A stretch of 64,000 nt of DNA. Origin: Gonium pectorale. Its lineage: Eukaryota > Chlorophyta > Chlorophyceae > Chlamydomonadales > Volvocaceae. Location: positions 2,191,127-2,255,126 of the forward strand of contig LSYV01000016.1 of the NCBI GenBank assembly GCA_001584585.1, read 5' to 3'. Positions within the stretch are counted from its first letter, which is position 1, and each line of letters starts with the position of its first letter. Below the pieces are notes generated by a model. That model saw nothing but the letters and a program-made list of their open reading frames with translations, was not told the origin of the DNA and did no database searches. Position numbers and translations under genes: made by a program. Shown piece after piece: positions 49,784 through 60,798 of this stretch.

Positions 49784-50296
49784 CTGCGAAAGCACCAAGG
49801 CCCCGGGACCACGCGTTCAAATTATGATATCTGCGGGCCGGGACGGAAGGGGTCTTTCGCAGGAAATCGGATTCGATGATTGTGTTGGCTGTCATACATG
49901 GCTACGACGGCGCTTACTGGGTGGATCCTAGCCGTGTCTGCACTTCCTCTGTTACATACATGTGGCGCGTAGCACACCGGTTAAGCAGTCCAAAACAGTA
50001 ACAGAACGTCATGTAACTTTGGTCCTTTGACATTCACACAATAGAAAAGTTCCAAGTTGTAGCGGTCAAAATCAAAACGCTTGATCAGTTATCACGGTCA
50101 CTGACAGAGCATGGCATGGCCTTTCCCCTCACAGCAGCGCGGAGTACCATGCATGCGGAGTGAAATAAAACTACGGTTCGAAGTCTCTATTATCAGTATG
50201 GGAACACGTTCAGCAGGATCAGGCATGATTGCCTATAGAGCAGAACACTAAAGTGAAGGCGTCTTGTTTTGTGCAGCCACCATCAGAGTCCCTCCA
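49784..50296 (-). other. spacer between the two coiled-coil genes
   Basis: Either the 3' untranslated region of the upstream gene plus the promoter and first exon of the downstream gene, or a 555-bp intron. A candidate start exon runs from ATG at 50033 (M-S-K-D-Q-S-Y) to phase-0 donor-like GT sites near 49955-49945, but it is weak. The sequence is AT-richer than the exons. Confidence 0.4.
49952..49956 (-). terminator. TGTAA poly(A) signal for the coiled-coil gene at 50297-58342
   Basis: Minus-strand TGTAA about 340 bases past the stop at 50297-50299. Distance and motif fit a chlamydomonadalean 3' end, which favours two separate genes over one fused gene. Confidence 0.5.
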
Positions 50297-53200
50297 TCAT
50301 GCAAGCGCGGCCTGCTTGACCAGGCCCGAGCTCAGCACCTCGCACCGAATGACAATGCATTCAAACAAGGACACCTGCTCCGATAGCTGCACTAGCACGT
50401 CCTGCAGCACCGCGATCTGGCTGCCACGGTTAAACAAGAGATTGTGGGCCTCCTGTAACGCCGCAGCCAGCTGCTCCATTCGGTCATCGGCGCTGCGCAG
50501 GTACATCTCCTTTTGGGCTAGTAGCTCATCCACCGCCTCCTCCCCATCTTGTGGCATGGACGCACGCCGCACGCGCGCCAGCTCCTTCTCCATTACCACG
50601 AGCTGCTCCCGCAACCCGTTACCCCAACGCCAGAGCCGGCTGTTCAGGCTCTCAGCGTCCGTGCGGAGAACCTCGTACATAGCACGGGCGTCACTGTAAG
50701 CGCTGCGCGCCCGTTCCAGTTCTGGGGGCACGCCGGATACACTGCTGCGCTGCTGTCGGCTGACCGCATCCGAATTTGCACCTGGCACGCTCTGCAACGT
50801 AGACACGACGCTTTCAGAAATATGCAGCGCGGTCAGGACGGCTGGGCGGAGCGATGAGAGCGCCTGACGGGGTGACGACGCGGCTGTGGCCTGCTCCTCG
50901 CCAAACATTTCACCGAGGGCACGAACGACGGCCTGCAGCTCGCTCTGGAGATGCCGGGTCTGCTCCAATGGCGAGACTGGCTTCGTACCTAGATGGTCTG
51001 GGGGAGGCAGCTTCTCTTCTGGAAATCGCGATCGCTTTAGCACCGCCGATGGTTGAGACGAAACCTGCGTGTTGCTCAATTTCAGGTCTGTGGGCCCCGC
51101 AACCCTGGCAGGTCCCTTGCTAATCGCTGCGGATCGCTGCACGCGGAGATCCTCCAGCAGCGACTCAGCCAGCGAAGCGTGCAGCACGGCATCCGAAAGC
51201 TCGTCCGACAGGGCATCCAGCTGCGCTTGCAGCATGCGGTTCTGGGCGGCGAGCTTGTCAAGCTCACCGTGCAGAACCATCGTCTCAACCATGACGTCTG
51301 GAGAGGGCCCTGTCACCCCGCTGGCGGCCCCACACCTTGCGGCTGAGCTGCTGGAGTAGCCAGACCCTGAGCAGCTAGACAAACGGCTGTGTCGATCATC
51401 AGCGCATTCGGCAAGCGCAGCTTGCAGGGCCGCGTCCGCGAGGGCATCGGCAAATGATGTCAACTGCGCCTCCATCGCATTGATAGCTGTCTGGGCGCTG
51501 CTGCGTGCCGCATCAGCCGCAGCCCTGAGCTCAAGCGCCTCAGCCTCCGCAGCAGAGAGCTTGCTGGCTGCTTCCTTTAAATCGGACTGCAAGGAACGGA
51601 TCTCCTCCGTCATCCACGCCTTGGTGCTCATGAGGCTCCGCAGGCTCTGCTCTTCCAACTCTCGCTCGTTCTGTAGCCGCCGCAGCTGGGCTTCAAGCTC
51701 GAATACTGTGGTGGCAAACTCCTCCACCTTTGCCTCGCTGCTGGCTAGGTCCCCTCGCAGCGCTGCGAGCTCGCAGGTGTGGGCACTGCGCTGCTCCGCT
51801 AGCTCAGCTTCATGGGCCCCTTTAACCCCAGTCAACACAGAAGCATGCCGCGCCTCTTGCTCTATAAGCTCCGCTTGCAACTCCGCAACCTGAGCTTGGC
51901 AGGCAGAGGTTGCCGCCTGAAGGTCACTGAGCTGCTGCCTCCACGTTGCTCCTTCCATCGCGGCCGCCCTGCTTACTGCGAGCTCTTGCCGCAGCGAGGA
52001 GAGCGCATCATCATGAGCAGTCTGGCTATCACGGAGCTCACGCTGTAGCGCGGCAAGATCCGCCTCGTGCACCGACTGCTGCTCAGCTAGCCGCCGCTCC
52101 AGCACTAAGACTTCAGACGCGTGGGCCAACGTCATGTCTGCGAGCTTCGCAGCAAATACAGCTGCCTTCGACTCACAAGCGGACTGGCTCTCGCTGAGAC
52201 GCCGCATCAGGGCGGCCAGCTCAGACTCGTGAGCTGCCTGGGCGGCCACGCTCTTGTCGAGCTGTTGCTGTAGGTCGCACACCTCTGCATCATGAGCTGT
52301 CTGCTGCTGAGCGAGCTGCCGCTTAAGCTCCACAACTTCCGCTTCACGTGTTGCTTCATATTCACGCAGCCGCTGCTTAGCATTCACCAGCTCTGTCTCA
52401 CAGGTACCACGGCAGTCTGCGAGCTGCTGTTTGAGTGCTGCAACTTCGGCATCATGGGCGGCCTCGGTCTCATCCAGCTGCAGCTTCATCTCGGACATTT
52501 CGGACTTTTTAGCATCATAAGCCTCCATGAGCTGCCGGCGAAGCACCGTGGCCTCCACATCCCAGGCGGCCTGCCCGTCAGAAACTTGCTGCCTCAGACC
52601 CGCAACCTCCAACTCGTGCTCATCCTGGGCCACTACGAGTCGTTGCTGTAGGGCCGCGACATCTCCCTCGTAGGTTGCCTGGTTGTCCGCCAGTTGCTGC
52701 TTCAAGCACAACAGCTCAGCGTGAGAGCCTGCAAGCTGTTCTTGCACCGTCGCCAAGGCAGCCTGGCCGTCCGCAAGCAATCGATTCAGCTCTCCAACGT
52801 CAGCATCTCGCGCAGCCTGGCTCTCGCCAAGCTGCCGCTTCAGGTGGGACAGCTCCGACTCGAACGCGGCTTGGCGCTCTGATAGCTGCTCCTGCAAGGC
52901 CGACATTGCCAAGCTGCGGGTGGCCTGCCCCTCACTCAGCTGCCGCTGGAGCACTGACGCCTCAGATAAGAGGGCAGCCTCAGCGTCCAGGTGCCGACGC
53001 TGCAGTGCCGCAACCTCGGCCTCATGAGCCGCCCGGCTGTCATTGAGCTGCCGCTTTAGGTCAGCGAGCTCCATGTCGTACGCGGCATGCCCTTCAGAGA
53101 GCTGCTGCTTTTGTGCCGCCAGCTCAGCCTCATGAGCCGCCCGACTATCTATGAGCTGCCGCTTTAGGTCAGCCAGTTCCAAGTCGTACACGGCCTGCCG

Positions 53201-56200
53201 CTCGGAGAGCTGCTGCTTTAATGCCGCCATCTCAGCCTCGTGAGCCGCCCTGCTTTCGCTGAGCTGCCGCTTTAGTTCAGAAGCCTCAGCTACGTGGGCG
53301 CCCTGACGTTCCAGGAGCTGCTGACGCAGGTCCGAAACCTCCGAGACGGAAGCCGCCTCACGTGATACGAGACGCTGCTGCAGCTCACAGAGCTCTGTAT
53401 CACGGGCGTCCTGGCCTTTGGCAAATTGCTGCTTCAGAACCGACAGCTCTGAGTCGTGCATTGCCTGGCGGTCCGCAAGCAGCTGGGAAAGGCCCCTAGC
53501 CCCCGCATCACCGGCCGCCTGAGCCTCCAAGAGACGGAGCTTAAGTTCGGACAGCTCCGATTCCGAGGCTTCCTGAAGCAACGTCATCCGCTGCTGCATG
53601 TCCAAAACTTCAAGTTCGCGTGCAGCAAGCGCCTCATTGAAACGGCCCTTCAGGTCGTACAGCTCAACCTCATGGGCTGCCTGGCTATCGCTAAGCTGTT
53701 GTAAGAGTGCGGACCGCTCCAACCCGCTGGCCGCCTCGAGCTCGGAGAGCTGCAGCTGGACGTCCTTATGCGCCAACAGATCTGCTTCACGTGCCGCCCG
53801 GCTTGCGAGAAGCTGCTGCTGATGCTCAGCTAGCTGCTGCTGAAGAGCCGAAAGCTCCAGAAAATGGGCTTCTCGAAGCTGAGCCGCCTCCGCCTGCATC
53901 GCAGCCAAGGCTCGCTCTGCTTTCTTCTGGTCGAAGGTGGCAGCCGCCTGCTTCCGCAACTCAGCCCGCAAAATATCAAGCTCGGCCGCATGCTCAATTC
54001 CAAGCTTGTGCAGGCGCTCCGCGTGCTCGCCAACGAGATGGGCATGCTGATCTTTCAGATCGGCCAACTCGCACTCCAGCTCTTCAATCCGCTGGTGCAG
54101 CTGCGCGTCCGATAGCGCCCGGTCATCTGCAGCACTTTCTGCCGGCTGGAGCAGCCGGGAAAGGCCCTCCAAGAGGTCCACTGAGGCCGTGCTGCTGGAG
54201 TCTAGAGACACGCTTCGCGAGGGCTGCTGGATTGGCAGTCGTTCTGGCCGCATCAGCATGTCTGGGTCCACGGGCTCTAAGTAATGACCGCTACCATCAC
54301 TAAAGCGCCGAGCTGGCTGCAGCGGTGTTTCCGAGCCAAAGGATTGATGGCTGGATTGAGCCCGCATTGAGGACCGCAAGAAGGCCTCGCCGTCAGCCTG
54401 TTCAGCCTGTGCCTGGCTGCTCACATCATTGACACTGCGGCTTGCTTGCCGGTGTGCACTCGCAGCCCTCGACAGCAGAGGCGGCGACTGCCCTGGTGTC
54501 CGCCGCGAGCCAGGCGCCCGGCCCGAGCCGCCCAAGGGTCCAGCGGTAGCCGTGGCGGACCTCAGCTTCTCCTCAAGCGCCTGAATTTCAGCTGCGTGCC
54601 GCTCGTTTGCAGCTGCACGCTCAAGTGCAACATGCCCAACTTGCTGCAGTGCGGCTTCCCGCTCAATGGCAGCCTGCTGAAGCAACTCGCCCATGGCCTC
54701 CATCTCCTCTTCCAAACGGGAAGAGTGGCGCAGCGTGGCATCGCGCTGGGCTACGGCATTGCGGAGCTCAGTCTCCAGCTCAAAGACACGCTGCTCAAGC
54801 ACAGCAAGTGTTGCGGCCGCAACGCCGCTGTAATCGGCAAAGGCCGAGGGACCGTGGCCGGCACCTGAGTTGATATCGTGATGCGCTGGCTGGGAGGAGA
54901 CGCTGCCACCCGGCGATGAAGCAGCGGGCGGCATCTCCCGAGTTACCGCAATTGCTGCCGCAGCACCGGCTGCGCCAGCTGCGGCAGCAACGCTCATTTG
55001 CGTTTCACGCTCATGCAGGAGCAAATCCCGCTCGTCCCCAAGGCTGCTGGCGCGCGCCGCTAACTCGGTCAGGCGCCTCATAAGGAGGTCACGCTCGGCC
55101 GCCAGGTCGCCCGCCACTGACGAAAGTTCTGCGGTGCGGGTGAGCAGCTGCTGCCGCTCAGACACCAGGGCGTCCTTCTCCACTTCTAGCGCCCGCAGCT
55201 GCTCTGCAAGGGAAGCCTGCTCCGCACCCAACTTATGCAAAAGCTGGACCGTCGTCTCCTTCTCCTCAAAGAGAGCTTCCGCTCTCGCCTCGGCTGCCAT
55301 GCGAGCCGTCTCGTGCTCCTTCACCGCGGCCTCAAGGCTGGCCAGGGCAGCGGTGCTTGGCGGCGGCGGGCCAGCAGACCTTGAAGACCCGCTGTCGTGG
55401 CTGGCGCGCCGCTGGTCCGAAAGTAAGTGTGGCGCCTCAATACGGGGGGCAGGGTCGACGCAGGAGCCCTGGTGCTGAGTCGGAGACACGGCTGGACGCG
55501 GGATGCGTGATGAGCGAGGGCGCTGTGCTCCGGAGAATGAGGACCTGGGGCTGAGGATGTCGCCGCTGAGCGACAGGCCATCAGAGGGGAGCTGCTCGTC
55601 AGCGCTTGGAGCGCGTGGGGAGCTCGTGGCGGCAACCATCTGCTCGAGATGCGTCACCCGCGCCATGAGCTCAGCACGGCTGACCGTGGCATTGTCCACC
55701 TGGTGCCGGCTTACATCCAACGCATGCTGTAGCCGCTGCATCTCGGAATGTGACTCTTCCAGCCGGTCCTCTAGCAGCGACAAGTTGGCGGAAAGCAAGT
55801 CCAGCTGCTGCCGTGCGGCATCGCGCTCTGCCGTCAACATGACAACCTGGGCTTGGAGGCCCACGCTGTCAGTTGGTGACGCGCCTGCAGTCGATGTCCT
55901 AGACGCAACAACCGCTTGAAGGATTGAGATGGAGGACGCTGGTGCTGCCCTATCGGAAACACGCGCATTGGGGCTTCTTTGAGCTGTTCCGCGCTGCTCC
56001 TGCAGAGGGCAGCGGGGACACCCAGATCAGCAGTCTGTGGCTGCTGGAGGCTACGGCTTGAACAGCCGAGCAGCCGAACCACCGGTCTGGGTGCCCCCGC
56101 TGACCCTGAAGTTAATCGCGTACTGCTTAGGTACGGCAACTGCTGATGGCGTAATGCCCTGTTGAGCGTTTTCTGTCCTTCACTGCTTCAATGCTTTACA

Positions 56201-58342
56201 CGTCGCCAAAGGTCGGTAAGACAAGTCGATTCTTGGAATGCATCGCCAAGGCACAGGAACCCGTAGCACACGTTTTACCCGACCGTAACACATGATATTA
56301 ACCGTCAAACATTACCACTCACTTGGAGGTTGATGCCTGTGCTCTGGTCGCTTGGCGGTGGGGGCGGCATGGACAAGCCCTCCAGGAAGTCCCGTATGCT
56401 GCCCAGGTGCGCATCAACCTTGGAAAGCGCCTGTGAAATAGGAGCACGCAGGCATAGTTCTGGAAATGGAACAGGGTCGCCGGACAAACGGACGATGCAG
56501 GTCCACTGTATAAATGTGCCGGCGGCAGGTTGCGACTATCATTTGCAATTGTCGACAGTCATCCCGACAAACAAGGCCATTCCACAGCCCGAGAGCCAGT
56601 TCGCGTACCTGAGAAAGTGCGTCCGCAGCGGGGGTGTCGACGTCGGCAAGCGCCTGTCTGGTAGACACCAGCTGGGCCCGCGCAGCCAAGAGCTCCTCCT
56701 GGGAGACCTGCAGCTTGGCGGCTGCCTGAGCCTGGTCCTGCTGCAAGCTGACAACCTCGGCCTCCAGCTGCAAGCCACGGGAATGGGCGGCGGTGGGCTT
56801 GGTTGAAGGAAGGAGTAGGACAAGCGACAATCCGCACCACGAACCCAACTAGCGACGAAGTTACATGCAGTACAGTTCAAGTAGAGCCGGGAATGCGGAT
56901 AGGCCACATGCACACGCTGCCCTTACCCCGGTGAACAGGCACTGCGCAGCCTGCAATTCTTGGTCCAGCTGCTGCTCCCGGGCACGAGAGCTGTCAAGCT
57001 CCTGCCGCAGCCTGCAAGAGACAGCGCAACATTACCAATTGATAGTCGGTCGCGGTTTGCAATCTATTTTGAGCGGCTTCAGCCGTCAAACCATTAAAAT
57101 GTGGTCGTTTGGAAACGCAACGGCAAGACAAGCAAGGCCTTCGAGTGCTTAGTATGTACTGCAAGTATAGGGCACACGTTGACTCAACCAGCGCGATTAG
57201 GGCCTCACCGCAGCGCGTCTTCCTCAAGATCCTTCAGCGCGTCGGCTACATTTGGCAGCCCACTTGCGACGGCAGGCGTGGATGTCAACAGGGGCGATTC
57301 CAAGCATGCGCCCTTAACCTCAAGCTGCAGCTCGGTGACGGCCTGTGAGCCAGCCTCAAGGGCCGCAATCGCGTCGAGGGTGAGGTGCGTGCACCGTGCA
57401 ACCTCCTCAAAGCCCTGGCTGAGCACTGGAGTCGAATGGACATCATCAAGTGCCTCAGCCATGAGGGTTACGGATGCGAGCAGATCCTCCGCTGCTGCGC
57501 GCGCCTCAACAGCCTGCCGCTGCGCGCGCTCAGCCTCGGCGCACGCAGAATCCGCCTTTTCGTGGACGACCGCAAGCTGCTGCTGAAGAGCCGCAATCTG
57601 CACTTGGAGGCTAGCCTGCAATTGAGGTAACCAGGCAAGGGCATCAATTGAGAGCCAATGTGCATCAATAGCGCGGATATGCGTGTAAGCACGCCGTAGG
57701 GCGTGGGTCCAGGAGGGTGGCAGCCTGCCCAGGTGCAGTACGGCAGCCGCAGTTAAGGGGTTTTGCGCCAGGGTCGCCTTGCGCGAACAGCCCACATTGT
57801 CAGGCTTTGCCTGCTCATCAGATCTCTCGAGCGCAAACGTGCGCGAGAACCCTTGGAGGCTTACCTCCAATGAGCTCTTCTCGTCAGAGAGCTGCTCGCA
57901 CTGCTTCTGAAGCCGGTGCTGGACGAGCTGCATCGCGGCTAGCTGCTTGTCGTAATACGTTGCCAGCTCCTCAGCACCCTGCGTTGCAATGGCGGGTTGG
58001 TGCCGCTTCGGGTGGAGGGGTCGGGTAAGCCTGGTCAGTGCCTCAGGCGAAAGGCACGAACCTGGGGCACGGTGGGCTTGCCGTCGGGATGCAGCCCGAA
58101 TGTGGCAAGATCATCGCTGACGTCCATCGACAGGAGCGTCTCCGCTCCCTCGCGAACCTGCAGGCAGAGGACGAGAGGGTCAATTAGCGCAGGTCAACTG
58201 CCGGAAATTCAACCGCGCGCCCTGGCAGCTGGTGGCCACAAGAGGTTACCTGTGCGAGCGGGCTGGACTCCATAGGCCGAAGTTCCACTTCTACTTCCAG
58301 GGTGCCAGCACCCGATGGCGAGGGCCGGGACGAGCCCTCCAT
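50297..58342 (-). CDS. giant coiled-coil protein with 18-residue repeats (2,254 residues)
   Basis: Eight exons: 58250-58342, 58062-58157, 57865-57978, 57209-57615, 56927-57011, 56609-56767, 56323-56430 and one 5,703-bp exon, 50297-55999. All join in frame; the phases are 0 except one phase-2 junction. The N-terminus (M-E-G-S-S-R-P-S-P) is short and acidic/Ser-rich, then coiled coil begins. Ser/Pro-rich disordered segments fall near residues 400-480 and 800-900. Residues about 1115-1700 are a tract of 18-residue repeats of the form L-K-x-Q-L-S-[ED]-x-x-A-A-H-[ED]-x-E-[LM]-x-x. The last 350 residues are a further helical region. I recognise no enzymatic domain; a filament or scaffold role (rootlet, centrosome, Golgi) is inference. 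A TATA-like element lies 43 bases upstream of the ATG and TGTAA lies 340 bases past the stop, so the gene looks complete. Confidence 0.88.
51955..53715 (-). repeat. 54-bp-period tract encoding 18-residue coiled-coil repeats
   Basis: About 30 consecutive degenerate 54-bp units. Examples are LKRQLSESRAAHEAEMAA, LKQQLSERQAVYDLELAD and LKRQLIDSRAAHEAELAA. Register is kept with few insertions. Neighbouring units are often most similar to the unit two places away (AHEAE alternating with AVYDLE/AAYDME in the centre), suggesting growth by duplication of 36-residue pairs. Confidence 0.85.
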
Positions 58343-59012
58343 CCTCCTGGCTGCTTGGCTCCGTCAGTCAGGTCAAGGTATCAGCTATATAAAGGTAGTT
58401 CCCCGCGCCATGGTAAGCGCGAGGTTGAAGAAGTATGTAGCGCCTTGCGTGAGTTTCGATGTAAGTTTCGTAAGGCAACGTCTGCGTAACGTTAGCATGT
58501 CAAAGAGCCAGCGGTATGGCCCTATCTTTCCTCATGGTTTGCACCTCGGTAGGCCGTACAGTCTCGCACACACAGTTAGGGCACACAATTATGTACGTGT
58601 TGCCAGCTGGAGCTTCTAGGAGTCGGAGCTAGGGAAGCGTCTTCACTCGGGAAGCGTCTCACTCCTACCCCCACCCATCGCACGCAGGTGAACACGCGCA
58701 AAGACTGCCTAAAAACACAAACTCTGGTGATCCGACTCGCCAGCATGGATAGGAATTCTATGGCTGCGCCGCCCATGGTGTGCTCTTCCACCGGCAAGAC
58801 CGCTCACGCGGCATGACTTTTCCCACTGTGGCGCAGCATCGTCCGCATGAAGGGGCAGGTCCTTGATTTCCCGGCGCGCCAGTCTCCCAAACGGCGTGCC
58901 GGCACGTGACCCACGCGCGTTGCACGCGACGGCCTGGCGCAGCGTCAAGCGTCCCCGCGCCATAAGCCGTGTGACCCACCAAACGCATGCATCGCAGGCT
59001 CCGCCTTCCATC
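58343..59012. other. divergent promoter region
   Basis: 670 bp between the minus-strand coiled-coil gene and the plus-strand HAD gene. It contains the TATA-like element at 58385-58391. The HAD frame is open upstream of its ATG, back to about 58863 without a methionine, so a 5' exon of that gene may lie here. Confidence 0.5.
58385..58391 (-). promoter_or_regulatory. TATA-like element of the coiled-coil gene at 50297-58342
   Basis: Minus-strand TATATAG within CTTTATATAG (58394-58385), 43 bases upstream of the ATG at 58342. The spacing is almost the same as in the REJ gene at 607-3219, implying a very short transcript leader. Read on the plus strand it is TATATAAAG, so a role for the divergent HAD gene is also possible. 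Confidence 0.45.
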
Positions 59013-60798
59013 ATGCCGACTGCGTCTGCGAACGTGGACGCGGCGCCTGATGCCGTGGCGCCCGCCGTGGAGACGTCTGTTGCAGTGTCGGTCCCAGAGG
59101 AGCTCCTGCCCACGGACGCAAAGGCGCTGATCTTTGGTGCGACTGGGAGAGGCTGGGTGACGGTGTGGGAGGGATTCATGCCACCGGCCAGGGCTTTTCC
59201 CACCGCACTGCACGGCCGCCGGCCTCCGCAGAGCGCCCTAGCGCATATCGTCTCCGCCAGGATGCGATTTCTTTGTTGAGCGCCTCGATTACCGATGCAT
59301 GCGCAGACTGCGATGGCACGCTGCTGGATAGCATGGGCATCCACTACGAGGCGTGGAAGCACACAGCGGCCCTGTTTGGCATAACCATTACCGCCAAGGC
59401 CATGGTCGAACTGGCAGGTACGTGCTGACTCGTGTGACGTGCACTCTACTCACGGATGAACAGACGGGGTGCCTCGGCCGCATCCCGGCGTACAGCGCTG
59501 ACGCACGCGCCTTGGTGCTTTAACCAGTGCCCGGGCGCTACTTCCTCTCCTGTACGCCGTACCCCACAATGCGCTTTGGCTGTTGAGAGGCTGCGCACTC
59601 AAGCCCCAAGGAATAAGCATGTACGAAACTCTGGAACAGCAAGCCCGTAACAACTCCTTTGGCTCTTTTTCGGAACGCTGCACCGTAGGCAAGCCCGTGA
59701 ACGAGCTGCTGGACATACTAGCCGAGCGGAGCGGTGTGGCCGTTACACCGGAGGTACGGCCCTTGGGAGGAAAGACGGCAGCAGTGCTCTCGGGTGTCCG
59801 TTGTCGTAAAGCACCACCATAGATGCAAGGCTCCTGGAATTCCAAAGCTCCAATGCGTGTGATAGGAGAGATGCGATCATGACATTCTGGGTCACAGCCA
59901 GTTCCGCCATGTTCTGTCGGTCGCCATCCGTGAAGGACTTTTCGTTGCGTAAAGGGCTCTTCGCTACGTGCCCCAATGTAGCTCCGGCACAACTTCTTCA
60001 CCACCAAGTCCCAGTTTTACCTGGACCACGCGCGAGAGGTGCGTAAGCGGCGGCCCCTCAGCAAATACCCGGCGCACGACCTGGCAGCCCATGCAAGGGC
60101 GCTTTGTTGCGTGCGATTTGTTAGCACCTTTTGCTGTGTCCAGCCGATGAAGCAGACTCTCTAACCCTCTTCAAATCCGGTCGCCACCCGAAGGTCAAGG
60201 TCATCGACTCGGTCATCGACATTGTCCGGGCGGGCGCCGCGCGGGGTCTGCCCATGGCCGTCGCGTCGGGCGGCACGCGCAGGCACGTCATGGAAGGGCT
60301 CACCTCCACTGGCCTGCTCCCCTACTTCTCCGCCATCGTATGCGGGGAGGACGTGCCAAACGGCAAGCCCGCGCCCGATGCGTTCCTGCTGGCCGCAAAG
60401 CAGCTCGGGGTGGAGCCCAGCGGCTGTGTGGGATACGAGGACGCCGCGCTGGGAATGCAGGTGAGCAGGCCGGTGGGCTTGGGTTTGTGTCTTAACCTTA
60501 GCCTTGTAATGGCTTTTTGTTTATAGACGCGGCTGTATCAGCGCTTGGCGTGCAGCGTGGTTCACGCAACGGGTCGCCATTGGTACCAGGAATAGGCGGC
60601 TGGTAAGTGGGGAAATGGGTGAAGTCTCATTCCGTCATAGTGCGGTTGCAAGTAGCGATGGATGGCTTCTGCGGGTGTGCATGAACTCCACTCGGCATGT
60701 GTTGCACCTGTCCTCGCTCACAGGCCATCCGAAACGCTGGCTACCTGGCAGCGGTGGACGTCACGCAGCTGCCCAGCTACCCGCATCTCACGGACTGA
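59013..60798 (+). CDS. HAD-superfamily hydrolase, subfamily IA (beta-phosphoglucomutase/CbbY-like)
   Basis: Six exons: 59013-59136, 59307-59417, 59689-59753, 59982-60042, 60144-60460, 60724-60798; all junctions in phase; 250 residues ending in TGA. Motif I is FDCDGTLLDS with nucleophile Asp42 and acid/base Asp44. Motif II is VASGG with Ser162. Motif III is NGKPAPDAF with Lys195. Motif IV is GYEDAALGMQ with Glu219-Asp220 for Mg2+. The four-helix cap lies between motifs I and II (about residues 55-130), shorter than in many relatives. Family members dephosphorylate or isomerise small phosphorylated sugars or cofactors through an aspartyl-phosphate; the substrate cannot be read from sequence. 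The exon 4 donor is GTAAGC at 60043 rather than the nearer GTGCGT, because only the former keeps frame. The N-terminal 35 residues are Ala/Val/Ser-rich, so an organelle targeting sequence is possible. Confidence 0.9.
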
